From: DASRLE01 sp964558455
GTDB lineage: Bacteria > Verrucomicrobiota > Verrucomicrobiia > Limisphaerales > Palsa-1400
Direction of reading: 5' to 3'
Assembly (NCBI GenBank): GCA_964558455.1
Contig: CAZLEE010000023.1
Coordinates: 1-32,338 of the forward strand
DNA length: 32,338 bases
The notes under the pieces are model-generated. The model ran no database searches and had not been told where the DNA came from. It saw only the letters and a list, made by a program, of their open reading frames with translations. Positions 24,088-31,327 of this stretch are shown piece after piece (positions within the stretch are counted from its first letter, which is position 1; every line of letters begins with the position of its first letter). Both the position numbers and the translations under genes were made by a program.

Positions 24088-25037
24088 CAAAATTTCTCTT
24101 CCTCGCTCTCCGGACGGGTCAGACGGATGTAAATATCTTCCAACGAATGGCGCACGCGGCTCAGTTCCCGCAGTTTCCAGCCCCGCTCGCTCACGAGCGC
24201 AAAAATCATCGCCCGCAAATCCTGCCCGCCCGCCCCGGTCAGCGCGCAACGGTGATACCCGTGATCCGCGGTGACGATGCTGAAGCTGGCCACTTCCGGC
24301 ATTTGCGCCCAGCAGTTTTTCAAATCTTCCAGAGGCGCGGCGATTTCGGTGATGATCTTCCCGCCCTTCATGGTGTTTTGCAGGTTGTCGGGCGAATCCG
24401 CCGCCAGGATTCTTCCTTCCCGCATGATCAGCACCCGGTTGCACGTCATTTCCACTTCCGGCAAAATGTGGCTGGAAATCAACACGGTGTGCTGGCCGCC
24501 CAATTGTTTGATGAGCTGGCGCACGGCCCGTATCTGGCTCGGATCCAAACCGATGGTCGGTTCGTCCAGTATGATCAATTCCGGTTCATGCACCAGCGCG
24601 TCCGCCAATCCCACCCGCTGCCGGTAGCCTTTGGAAAGCTGGCCGATGATTCTTTTCGACACGTCGGCCAATCCGCATTGCGCGGTGACCGCGTCCACCC
24701 GTTGCCGCGACCGCGTATGGCCAAGGCCTTTCAGTCTGGCCCGGAATTTCAAATATTCCCGCACCCGCATCTCCGGGTGCAGCGGGTTGTTTTCTGGCAT
24801 ATACCCGATCCGCCGCCGCACTTCGTCCGCATCCGCCAACACATCCAATCCCGCCACCCGCGCCGTGCCCGAGGATGCGGGCGTGAAACAGGACAGGATG
24901 CGCATGGTCGTGCTTTTGCCCGCGCCGTTCGGCCCGAGCAATCCCACGATTTCCCCGCGTTCCACCGTGAACGACACTCCTGCCACCGCAGTCGTTCCCG
25001 CGTACCGCTTGGTCAAATTTGTAACTTCAATTATCAT
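24087..25037 (-). CDS. ABC transporter ATP-binding protein (GldA-like)
   Basis: A cytoplasmic ATPase of 316 residues. Walker A is GPNGAGKS (35-42), the Q-loop region is GYMPENNPLHPEMRVREYL, the signature is LSKGY (134-138), Walker B is LIILDEP (154-160) with TIGLDP, and the switch is SSHILPE. All are intact. The C-terminal 90 residues form the extra domain common to export ATPases of this type. It energises the permease encoded next. The gene starts 28 bp after the stop of the HtrA-like gene and on the same strand, so it may share a transcript with the protease. Confidence 0.93.
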   Translation of the reverse strand: MIIEVTNLTKRYAGTTAVAGVSFTVERGEIVGLLGPNGAGKSTTMRILSCFTPASSGTARVAGLDVLADADEVRRRIGYMPENNPLHPEMRVREYLKFRARLKGLGHTRSRQRVDAVTAQCGLADVSKRIIGQLSKGYRQRVGLADALVHEPELIILDEPTIGLDPSQIRAVRQLIKQLGGQHTVLISSHILPEVEMTCNRVLIMREGRILAADSPDNLQNTMKGGKIITEIAAPLEDLKNCWAQMPEVASFSIVTADHGYHRCALTGAGGQDLRAMIFALVSERGWKLRELSRVRHSLEDIYIRLTRPESEEEKF

Positions 25038-25065
25038 GCGCTTGCCTCGTGACCCGATCAGAGGC

Positions 25066-26484
25066 TTACCTCAGTTTAACCGTCACGACTTCCTCTTGAT
25101 AGCCTAAAATCAGGTCGCCTCGCGTTTGCGGCACAAGGCATGAAAGATCGGCCAATCTTCCTTTCTGCAGTCGCGATAGGGCGGCAAACACGTCAAGCTC
25201 GCTGCGGATCCGCCGTTCGCCCACGCCGTTGAGCACGCAGTATTTTTCCAAACCCGCTGCCGCCGCCGCGCCCCCTTTTTCCACCCGTGCCACAAACAAA
25301 CCCGCCTCCGTCCCGCCCAACGGCCTCAAGCCGAGTTGCGCGGACAGTTCCGGCGTGATGGGTTGCAAATCCACTCCCAGCCGCTGGCGGAACAACGTTC
25401 CAAAAGGAACCAGCGGTACCGTCAGGTCGCGCTGTTTCCCGTCGCGCCTAACCGTCAAAACAAAATTTAAATCCGGTTCCTCCCGCAACCGCCGGTTGAA
25501 TTCCATGAAGTCCGCCGGCTTTTTCCCGTTCACTTGTTCGATCACGTCTCCCGTCAATAGTCCCGCCTGTCCGGCCGGGCTGTTGCTCTCCACCGATTCC
25601 ACCACCAGCGGCAAATCCACTCCCACTCGCGCTCCAAACCAGCGCGACGCCGTTTCGGGATTGAACATATCTCCCAACGCTCCCCGCACTTCCTTGATCG
25701 GGATGGCAAAGCCGATGCCTTGCGCTCCTTCCAAAATAGCCACATTGATCCCGATTAACTCACCCCGCAAATCAATCAGCGGACCGCCGCTGTTGCCGGG
25801 ATTGATCAAGGCATCCGTTTGCAGCCAGTTTTCCATGCTCAAATCTTCGTTCGTCTTGGCCGGCGCCCGGCTCTTGGAACTCAGGATGCCCCGGCTGACC
25901 GATTCGCCCAGCCCAAACGGATTGCCCAGGGCCAGCACCGTCTCGCCCAGCAATAAATCATCATTCCGCGCAAATTTCACCGCCTTGAATTTCTGCCCCT
26001 TATTCTTCGGCACGATCTTGAGCAAGGCCACGTCCTGTTTTGGCGTCACCACATAGACGTGCTGCACTTCATAAACCCCGCCCCCCGCCGCCTCTGAAAG
26101 CGTCACATGGATGCGCGCCGCCCGGTTGACCACATGCAGGTTCGTCAATAAATAGCCGTCGTCCGAAATAATCACTCCCGACCCCAGCGCGCTGCGCGAG
26201 CGCGACCCGTAAAACAGTTCCTCAATCGGATTGCGCGCCTCCGCCACGCTTTCCGTGGCGACGTTCACCACGCAAGGCATCACATCCTTCACCGCCTGCA
26301 CAATGGCATCGCGGCGGATGTCCGCATCCGGCATGGCCGGCGTCGCCGGGATCAGAAAAGCCAGACCCAGCGCGCCCACGACAAAATTCCGCCGCCACCG
26401 CCGTCCCGTAAAACGACGACTCACCACAAGCTTATATACGTTGGATAACTGCAAACCTTGCAAAGCCTTCTCTTTCCTCCCCAT
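25066..26484 (-). CDS. HtrA/DegP-like serine protease with PDZ domain(s)
   Basis: A protein of 472 residues from ATG at 26484; the frame is open for 36 more codons upstream, but those lack family resemblance. The N-terminus has a possible twin-arginine-like signal (GRRWRRNFVVGALGLAFLIPATPA, residues 27-50, split here: GRRWRRNFVV / GALGLAFLIPATPA). The trypsin-like domain has the full triad: H117 in TNLHVV, D151 in KQDVALLK and S232 in NPGNSGGPL. A PDZ domain follows (VESNSPAGQAGLLTGDVIEQ VNGKKPADF, broken here), then a second, less typical PDZ-like domain (GGTEAGLFVARVEKGGAAAA). It works in the periplasm as a chaperone/protease for misfolded envelope proteins. It lies first in the ABC-GldG-DUF4340-AsmA cluster, which suggests quality control of an exported product. 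Confidence 0.9.
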   Translation of the reverse strand: MGRKEKALQGLQLSNVYKLVVSRRFTGRRWRRNFVVGALGLAFLIPATPAMPDADIRRDAIVQAVKDVMPCVVNVATESVAEARNPIEELFYGSRSRSALGSGVIISDDGYLLTNLHVVNRAARIHVTLSEAAGGGVYEVQHVYVVTPKQDVALLKIVPKNKGQKFKAVKFARNDDLLLGETVLALGNPFGLGESVSRGILSSKSRAPAKTNEDLSMENWLQTDALINPGNSGGPLIDLRGELIGINVAILEGAQGIGFAIPIKEVRGALGDMFNPETASRWFGARVGVDLPLVVESVESNSPAGQAGLLTGDVIEQVNGKKPADFMEFNRRLREEPDLNFVLTVRRDGKQRDLTVPLVPFGTLFRQRLGVDLQPITPELSAQLGLRPLGGTEAGLFVARVEKGGAAAAAGLEKYCVLNGVGERRIRSELDVFAALSRLQKGRLADLSCLVPQTRGDLILGYQEEVVTVKLR

Positions 26485-26915
26485 CCTCGCCCAAACCACC
26501 CGCAAAAGCAATGCTGACGCGCACTTGAAATCAATGCGCGAATCGACTTGAATTAAAAGATACCGGAAATCGGTGGAAATGAACACGGTCAACGCATGAC
26601 TCGCGCCTTTTCACCGGCAATAATTTTCCTTCGAACCGAATTTTCTTGGAAAAAATGCCGCACCACTCGCATTGAGGGCTGCAATGCGGGTAGTGGAATT
26701 ATGATGCGACGCGTATGCGAGGGGGTAAGTGGAAAGCAAACTTTTTTACGGAACCTGGAATTGTGAGTCAAGGAGTGCGCCGGCAGGTATGGTCGCAGGG
26801 CAGGCGTCGAGAAATCAAAATTGCCATTCAAAGTCTTTCTTGACGACCAGCCGTGATTTCAAAAGCGCAGGCACAATTCTGGAAGTGCCATAATTCTACC
26901 TCCGCCCTCCGGCCA
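26485..26915. other. Non-coding interval of about 430 bp upstream of the HtrA-like gene
   Basis: No convincing gene is seen; a minus-strand open frame of 80 codons (26589-26831) has no family resemblance. The interval holds a bulged hairpin (stem CGCATTG 26668-26674 with CAATGCG 26682-26688, outer stem CCACT 26663-26667 with AGTGG 26692-26696). It also has a short GGCAC/GTGCC stem (26870-26874 with 26885-26889) just after the end of the glycosidase gene. It must contain the promoter of the downstream cluster, but I see no clear -10/-35 pair. Confidence 0.5.
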
Positions 26916-28700
26916 TCAATCCCGCGCCGTCCGGATCGTGCAATCATTCCGCCGCTTCGGATCCAGCGTCAGTGACGTTTCCTCCTTGTTGCCCGTCCAT
27001 TCAAGATGCGCCGCGATCTTTTGACACGCCGCGTCCGTCAGCGGTTCCACCCGCAGCCGGGCGGTCTTTCCGTCTGAGGCGATTTTCAGTTCCATGCTCA
27101 ATTTCCCGAAGGGCGTGGCGACGTCGTGCAGGCAGGTGACCATGCCCGGCCGCGTCCATTCCGGCGGCAGACCTTCCAATAAGTGCAACTCATCCCCGCG
27201 ATCCACTTCCAGCAAATGAACCGTCAGCCGGATGAACTCCGCGCTCGCCCAATTGTGCGGCATGTCGCCCACTTTCTGAAACGGCGCGCCGCGCAAGGAC
27301 TGCTCCTCCCGCCAGTCAAGCACCGGCGCCGCGTGATTGGCGTAGGCGTAGAGAATTTGCGCCGCCTTGCGTCCGTGCCCCTCCCACAACCAGGCATGGC
27401 CGTAGAATGACGCAAAATAATTCCAGATTCCGTCCGCCTCCCAGCCGGTGCCATAGACCATGCCTTCTTTTTCGGTGGCTTGCAGCATCGCCAGATTACC
27501 CGCGACCAGTGGATCGTCCTGTGCGAATATCTGCCCCGGATAAACCGCGTGGCAGAACGCCCACTGCGCCCGTTGCGGCAACTCCTTCGCGCCGGCTGCC
27601 CCCATCAAGGTCGGCAGATAGACGTTGCCTCCGGCATCCTTGCGCAAATCCCGGGCCGCAGCCCGGCGGAACGTGGCCATGAAATCGTCGTATTCCTTTT
27701 GCCATGCCGCCGCCTCGTCCGTCCTGCCCAGCCACCGTGCCGCCTCGATGAACGAGCGCAGGCCGAGCAGATTCCAATAGTCGTTGGAGTAATCCACCCC
27801 GTTCTGAATTCCGCCGTCAATGATCCCGTGCGGCATCAACCCTTGATCCAGCGGCGTGTGCTTCGAACGCGCAATCAATCCCTTTTCCAGCACGGCATCC
27901 GGCTCCCGGTCCGTGCGCAATTCCCTGATGAACGCCGCGATGCGCTCCAGTTTCGGCCATTGCGATTCCAGCCACGCCTTGTCCTGGGTCAACTTCGCGT
28001 GCCGGACGCATGTCCACAGCACGATGCCGTTTTCCTTCCAATAACCGTATTTGTCCCGCATCACCTCGATGCGGCCGTCGGCTTTCTGGTGAGCCAATTC
28101 ATAAGCCACCCCGCGCCGCGCCTGATCTCCCGCGCCCAACATCGCCGCCGACTCCAGCAAAAACGCCCCGTCCACAATCCAAAGACCACGATAACACGTC
28201 GGCCCGACTTGAAAGACCGGCGTTCCGTTTCTAATCTCCCGCGCCCGCCAGATGTTGCGAATCGAGGAATCGACCAAAGCCTGAATGCCCGCGTCGGGCA
28301 CCTGCACGCGGCCAAACGGCAGCGCCGCCGTCTCCCAATATTTGACAGCCCGGTCGCGCGCCCCCTCCGCCTGCCGCAACGTCGTCATCGCGCCGCGCGC
28401 GCCATGGATCGCAAAAAATCGGACCGACCGGCCCGGTTTCACCGTCATGGCTTCCAGCGGCACCCGTTTATCCAGGAGCGGCCCGGTCATCTTGAGCGAA
28501 CAGGTGACCGTTTCATTGTCCGCCAAAACCACGCATTGCCCGTCGAGCTTGCACCCCGATGTTGTCTCCACCACCAGTTCAGGCGCAAACGTGCGCGTCT
28601 CCTTTCCCGTGTTGGACACATCCACCAACACAACGTCATCCCGGGACGGACGGCGCTGGACAGATGGTTTGTTGACACGGTCGGTCACCGCAAACGCCAC
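26916..28700 (-). CDS. Six-hairpin glycosidase-like protein, main part downstream of a frameshift
   Basis: A frame of 594 codons from a GTG at 28700. In fact it is the continuation, in another frame, of the signal-peptide fragment at 28685-29029. The joined protein would be about 700 residues. The first 200 residues are beta-rich (VVLVDVSNTGKETRTFAPEL, GQCVVLADNETVTCSLKM). The rest is an (alpha/alpha)6-type catalytic domain: PDAGIQALVDSSIRNIWRAR, GPTCYRGLWIVDGAFLLESA, HQKADGRIEVMRDKYGYWKENG, and DYSNDYWNLLGLRSFIEAAR. A C-terminal beta-domain ends at RNDCTIRTARD. This resembles glycoside hydrolases of the rhamnosidase/glucosidase-like six-hairpin group. The DG in WIVDGAF and later acids are candidates for catalysis. 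The substrate is unknown. The likely compartment is the periplasm or outside. Confidence 0.7.
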   Translation of the reverse strand: MAFAVTDRVNKPSVQRRPSRDDVVLVDVSNTGKETRTFAPELVVETTSGCKLDGQCVVLADNETVTCSLKMTGPLLDKRVPLEAMTVKPGRSVRFFAIHGARGAMTTLRQAEGARDRAVKYWETAALPFGRVQVPDAGIQALVDSSIRNIWRAREIRNGTPVFQVGPTCYRGLWIVDGAFLLESAAMLGAGDQARRGVAYELAHQKADGRIEVMRDKYGYWKENGIVLWTCVRHAKLTQDKAWLESQWPKLERIAAFIRELRTDREPDAVLEKGLIARSKHTPLDQGLMPHGIIDGGIQNGVDYSNDYWNLLGLRSFIEAARWLGRTDEAAAWQKEYDDFMATFRRAAARDLRKDAGGNVYLPTLMGAAGAKELPQRAQWAFCHAVYPGQIFAQDDPLVAGNLAMLQATEKEGMVYGTGWEADGIWNYFASFYGHAWLWEGHGRKAAQILYAYANHAAPVLDWREEQSLRGAPFQKVGDMPHNWASAEFIRLTVHLLEVDRGDELHLLEGLPPEWTRPGMVTCLHDVATPFGKLSMELKIASDGKTARLRVEPLTDAACQKIAAHLEWTGNKEETSLTLDPKRRNDCTIRTARD

Positions 28701-29029
28701 CTCGACAATTTCCAGGCCATCCGCCGCAAAGCGGGTGCGGACGATTGGCGTGCGCGGGATTGAAGATCCTGTTTCTGCCAGACCTCGCTGGCTTCCGCCA
28801 CTACCGATATTTTCGTGCCGAATTCGCCTTGCTTATAGTTGTAAAGCAACGTCCCGCTCTTATCCACGAGCGACTTGCAAGGATCATCCGGCAGGCAAAT
28901 CAGCGTCTGCCATTCTGGCGGCGAGTAACGAAAATCCACTGTGTCCGTGCCGCCGGCCTCCTCCGCCCGCGACAGAAGCGCGCCACCGAAAATTCCAATT
29001 ACAGCCACCAACCAAATTTTTAATTTCAT
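28685..29029 (-). CDS. Six-hairpin glycosidase-like protein, N-terminal fragment ending in a frameshift
   Basis: A fragment of 114 codons from ATG at 29029. It has a signal peptide (MKLKIWLVAVIGIFGGALLS, then RAEE) and the start of the mature protein (TVDFRYSPPEWQTLICLPDD, SGTLLYNYKQGEFGTKISVV, AEASEVWQKQDLQS). After DLQS the frame gives Arg/Ala-rich nonsense and ends. In the other frame the text runs PRTPIVRTRFAADGLEIVEV and joins the main part. One extra C (minus strand) in the run at 28756-28758 would restore DLQS-PRTPIV, so a one-base loss in a short homopolymer is the simplest explanation. Whether it is real or a base-call error cannot be told here. Confidence 0.65.
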   Translation of the reverse strand: MKLKIWLVAVIGIFGGALLSRAEEAGGTDTVDFRYSPPEWQTLICLPDDPCKSLVDKSGTLLYNYKQGEFGTKISVVAEASEVWQKQDLQSRARQSSAPALRRMAWKLSRWRLR

Positions 29030-29140
29030 GAATTTATCTCCTCATGCGGCATTGGTTATCCGTAAATAATCCGTAAGAACTGGCATCCTTGGAGGCCGAA
29101 TCACTTTCCGGATATGTCAAGCATGGCAAAGGCCCGTCCC

Positions 29141-29278
29141 TCATTCCGCAGGCTTTGTCATTTCACGATTGGTTTTCCGCCGCGTACTCCAGAAGAGCCA
29201 GCACAACCAAATGGAAAGCCCGGCGGCCGTGGCCGCAGCCGTGGACCAGGTATCATCCTTGTTGTTTCTCCGGTGTTA
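29141..29278 (-). other. Open 44-codon membrane-like tail after the stop of the HTH gene
   Basis: Directly after the TAA of the HTH regulator (29276-29278) the same frame stays open for 44 codons to a TGA at 29141-29143. It encodes a credible membrane segment (TAAATAAGLSIWLCWLFWST) followed by positive charges (RRKTNREMTKPAE). There is no start codon before this segment, so as the sequence stands it could be expressed only by read-through or from a non-standard start. It may be a remnant of a fused or separate small membrane protein. The rest of the interval 29030-29275 shows nothing else that I recognise. Confidence 0.3.
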
Positions 29279-29485
29279 ATCTTCAGCGCGGTATTCCAGG
29301 ATTTCGCCCGGCTGGCATCCCAGCGTTTTACAAATCGCTTCCAGCGTGGAAAAACGGATGGCCTTTGCCTTGCCGGTTTTGAGGACGGACAGATTTTGCG
29401 GCGTGATGTCCACCGTTTCGGCTAGTTCATTCAGCCGCATTTTCCGCTGCGCCAGAACGACATCCAGATTGACGATGATGGGCAT
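29276..29485 (-). CDS. Small XRE-type regulator (YozG-like), partner of the DUF2975 genes
   Basis: A protein of 69 residues that is one HTH domain: MPIIVNLDVVLAQRKMRLNE, LAETVDITPQNLSVLKTGKA, IRFSTLEAICKTLGCQPGEI, LEYRAED. The text NLSVLKTGKAKAIRFSTLEAICKTL (recognition helix and the following helix, given here as NLSVLKTGKA and STLEAICKTL) is characteristic of the small regulators that accompany DUF2975 membrane proteins, as in the yozG-yoaS pair of Bacillus. It starts four bases after the stop of the second DUF2975 gene and is the last gene of the three-gene unit. It probably represses the unit by binding the inverted repeat at 30629-30655. Confidence 0.9.
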   Translation of the reverse strand: MPIIVNLDVVLAQRKMRLNELAETVDITPQNLSVLKTGKAKAIRFSTLEAICKTLGCQPGEILEYRAED

Positions 29486-29489
29486 AAAC

Positions 29490-30026
29490 TTAAATGGTCA
29501 AATCCTGTTCCTCTTGAATCTTGCGGGCTTCATCCATCACCCACGCGACAATGATCGTCAGGCAACCCGCCAGGAATGATGGCGAACTGATGATGTCCAG
29601 CGGTATTGTGGGACTAAGCGCCAAGGCTCTTGCTGCATACACGGGAAGGAAGGCGTTTAGCACCCCGTAGAACACCGCCAACTGTCCCATCCGCCGGATT
29701 TGCGAGACGTTTTCCGCCGAAAAAATGATGCCTTTTTCGTAAAGATTGAGCAGGCGATAAAACGCCATGAGTCCCAAAAGGTAAAGCGCGCAACAAATGC
29801 CTGTATAGGTTTTCACCACGGCGGGGACATCACGCCACGAATTAAAAGGTTGATTGTCTATACGGATGGAGGAATTGAAGTGGATTTGGCCTAGTCCACC
29901 CAGCAAAACCATCAAAAGCCCGATCACCACAAAATAAAGCAAAAACACCAGTTTCAAAATGCGGCTCAATTTTTTGATCCGGCTCAAACGAGGGTTAACA
30001 TTTGCAGGAATTTCAGGCGTATTCAT
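29490..30026 (-). CDS. DUF2975 membrane protein, copy 1
   Basis: A protein of 178 residues with four membrane segments: LVFLLYFVVIGLLMVLLGGL (about 27-46), VVKTYTGICCALYLLGLMAF (70-89), LAVFYGVLNAFLPVYAARAL (115-134) and SFLAGCLTIIVAWVMDEARK (148-167). The loop LYEKGIIFSAENVSQIRRMG and the end ARKIQEEQDLTI are the DUF2975 signatures. The function of the family is unknown; it is usually paired with a YozG-like regulator, which follows four bases downstream. The copy upstream (30045-30590) is a paralogue, and the two share a 27-bp perfect repeat in their last codons. The gap between the two is 18 bp. Confidence 0.9.
   Translation of the reverse strand: MNTPEIPANVNPRLSRIKKLSRILKLVFLLYFVVIGLLMVLLGGLGQIHFNSSIRIDNQPFNSWRDVPAVVKTYTGICCALYLLGLMAFYRLLNLYEKGIIFSAENVSQIRRMGQLAVFYGVLNAFLPVYAARALALSPTIPLDIISSPSFLAGCLTIIVAWVMDEARKIQEEQDLTI
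29505..29531 (-). repeat. 27-bp direct repeat, copy in DUF2975 gene 1
   Basis: The last codons of copy 1 (ARKIQEEQ...) are identical at DNA level over 27 bases to 30060-30086 in copy 2, then diverge by single bases. This is coding sequence kept by recent tandem duplication, gene conversion or strong constraint. Confidence 0.8.
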
Positions 30027-30044
30027 GATGTGGTTTGGTTTGTT

Positions 30045-30590
30045 TTATACGGTTAAATTCTGTTCCTCTTGAATCTTGCGGGCTTCGTCCATGATCCACG
30101 CGATCAGGATAATCACTCCTCCAACAAGAAATTTATCGAGGTATATATTCCCTTCGGGGAGTGCTAACAGCTCAAGAATCGCCTGGCCAAGTCCATCGCC
30201 AATGACCACGAGGCCCAGGAGTTTGATATAACGGACATTATCCGCCGCAAAATAGCTGCCGTGTTCATAAAGCCCCAAAAGCCGGTAGAGAAAGATCATC
30301 CCAAGACCGTCAAGGCATATACCCGTTACTCCGAGGAGAAGCACCGGCAGGGTCATGGCGTAGGGAAAATGATAAATTTGGTGGGGAGAAAAGGTCAGTG
30401 TTGCGGTCGTGCACTTGCCTGCAACGATGTGACAGCCCCGCAGGGCCATCACGGAATCCATCAAAGCCCAAAGCGAAATCAGCAGCAATATGATGGCGCC
30501 AAGTGCGACCACCTTGCGAAAAATCCGGCTGACGATTTTGATTCGATTCGCCCGGGACCCGGCCCCTGCGGAAGTTTTAGTCGTGTTCAT
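30045..30590 (-). CDS. DUF2975 membrane protein, copy 2
   Basis: A protein of 181 residues from the ATG at 30590 (MNTTKTSAGAGSRANRIKIV); the frame extends 13 codons further to 30629, but that part runs into the operator repeat. Four membrane segments are seen: VVALGAIILLLISLWALMDS, PYAMTLPVLLLGVTGICLDG, LGLVVIGDGLGQAILELLAL and FLVGGVIILIAWIMDEARK. The middle loop LYEHGSYFAADNVRYIKLLG and the end RKIQEEQNLTV are those of DUF2975. Between the first two segments it has an extra loop with two Cys (RGCHIVAGKCTTATLTF), absent from copy 1, which may form a disulphide outside the membrane. It is the first gene of the unit and lies 39 bp downstream of the 11-bp inverted repeat. Confidence 0.9.
   Translation of the reverse strand: MNTTKTSAGAGSRANRIKIVSRIFRKVVALGAIILLLISLWALMDSVMALRGCHIVAGKCTTATLTFSPHQIYHFPYAMTLPVLLLGVTGICLDGLGMIFLYRLLGLYEHGSYFAADNVRYIKLLGLVVIGDGLGQAILELLALPEGNIYLDKFLVGGVIILIAWIMDEARKIQEEQNLTV
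30060..30086 (-). repeat. 27-bp direct repeat, copy in DUF2975 gene 2
   Basis: Identical to 29505-29531. The rest of the two genes is clearly diverged, so the match stands out from its surroundings. Confidence 0.8.
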
Positions 30591-30628
30591 GTGCGCCAGA
30601 ATAGGCCAATAAATCCCGTTCTTCAACA

Positions 30629-30655
30629 TTTATTTATCGAAAAACGATAAATAAA
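30629..30655. promoter_or_regulatory. Perfect 11-bp inverted repeat, candidate operator of the DUF2975-HTH unit
   Basis: TTTATTTATCG (30629-30639), five A bases, then CGATAAATAAA (30645-30655). It lies 39 bp upstream of the first DUF2975 gene. It has no GC-rich stem and no role as a terminator is likely. The inner half-sites TATCG/CGATA are of a size bound by a small HTH dimer. The HTH gene at the end of the unit is the obvious candidate ligand, which would give autoregulation. Confidence 0.55.
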
Positions 30656-30736
30656 GCACGATCAACGCTTTTTTGCTCTGATCACTCATGGATTCCATTT
30701 GATGAATGATATTGGCGATGCAACGCTTTCGGCGCA

Positions 30737-30836
30737 NNNNNNNNNNNNNNNNNNNNNNNNNNNNNNNNNNNNNNNNNNNNNNNNNNNNNNNNNNNNNNNN
30801 NNNNNNNNNNNNNNNNNNNNNNNNNNNNNNNNNNNN
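30737..30836. other. Assembly gap of 100 N
   Basis: Exactly 100 unknown bases, the default length used when contigs are joined in a scaffold. True distance, and therefore linkage of the genes on either side, is unproved. Apart from this gap and the operator, the interval 30591-30913 holds nothing that I recognise. Confidence 0.98.
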
Positions 30837-30913
30837 AATCCGTTTTTAAACTGCGAATCAAGGTTTGAACCGGGGCGGTGAAGTGCTACTGTGTATTTGA
30901 AGGGAACGCAATT

Positions 30914-31306
30914 ATGAGCTTGATAGACGCGTACAAACAAAAATTGGAAGCGCAGATCCAGGAACACAAGGCCCAGATCGACGTGTTGAAAGCGCGCGCC
31001 AAAGTGGTCGCTGCCCAAGGCCGGATTTTGGGCAGCCGGGAATTGGCTGAGGCCGACGAGCAACTGGCTCAGATCAAAGCCAGGATGAATGAGCTTAAGG
31101 GCGCCGGCACCGACGCCATGGCCGACATCAAAACCGGCGTGAAAAAAGCCCTGGCCGATTTGAAGGTCTCCACCCAAAAGGCCGCGAAACATTTCAATGC
31201 TCCGCCGCCCGCCCAATCCGCCGCCCGGCGTCCGGCCCGTTCCAAGCCTGCCGCGCCTGCCGCGCCCGCCAAAACCGCGCCGCCGGAAAAACGCCCAACT
31301 GATTGA
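30914..31306 (+). CDS. Coiled-coil protein with Ala/Pro/Lys-rich histone-H1-like tail
   Basis: A protein of 130 residues from ATG at 30914; an AGGGA sequence lies about 10 bases upstream as a possible ribosome binding site. Residues 1-90 form a long, highly charged coiled coil (MSLIDAYKQKLEAQIQEHKA, QIDVLKARAKVVAAQGRILG, ELAEADEQLAQIKARMNELK). A short amphipathic helix then resembles that of stress-related coiled-coil proteins of the sll1863 kind (MADIKTGVKKALADLKVSTQ). The C-terminal 35 residues are disordered and basic (ARRPARSKPAAPAAPAKTAP). Such tails bind nucleic acid non-specifically in bacterial H1-like proteins, but here this is only a compositional likeness. It stops 21 bases before the ATG of the UbiB-like gene, so the two may be cotranscribed. 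Confidence 0.75.
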   Translation: MSLIDAYKQKLEAQIQEHKAQIDVLKARAKVVAAQGRILGSRELAEADEQLAQIKARMNELKGAGTDAMADIKTGVKKALADLKVSTQKAAKHFNAPPPAQSAARRPARSKPAAPAAPAKTAPPEKRPTD

Positions 31307-31327
31307 CCCCCCGTGTTTTTTCGTAGC

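Noticed and set aside
24088..24444. Upstream extension of the GldF-like permease
   Set aside because: It overlaps the ATPase gene in another frame and has no permease features; ATG at 24087 fits the family start.
21849..25037. Gliding motility function for the GldA/F/G-like genes
   Set aside because: No other gliding or type IX secretion genes are present, and this trio is widespread in bacteria that do not glide.
27480..28763. Plus-strand open frame of 427 codons
   Set aside because: Antisense to the glycosidase-like gene and rich in Arg/Pro/His; no motif.
30629..30655. Intrinsic terminator at the inverted repeat
   Set aside because: The stem is almost all A/T, has no T-run beyond it, and lies upstream of a gene start rather than after a gene end.
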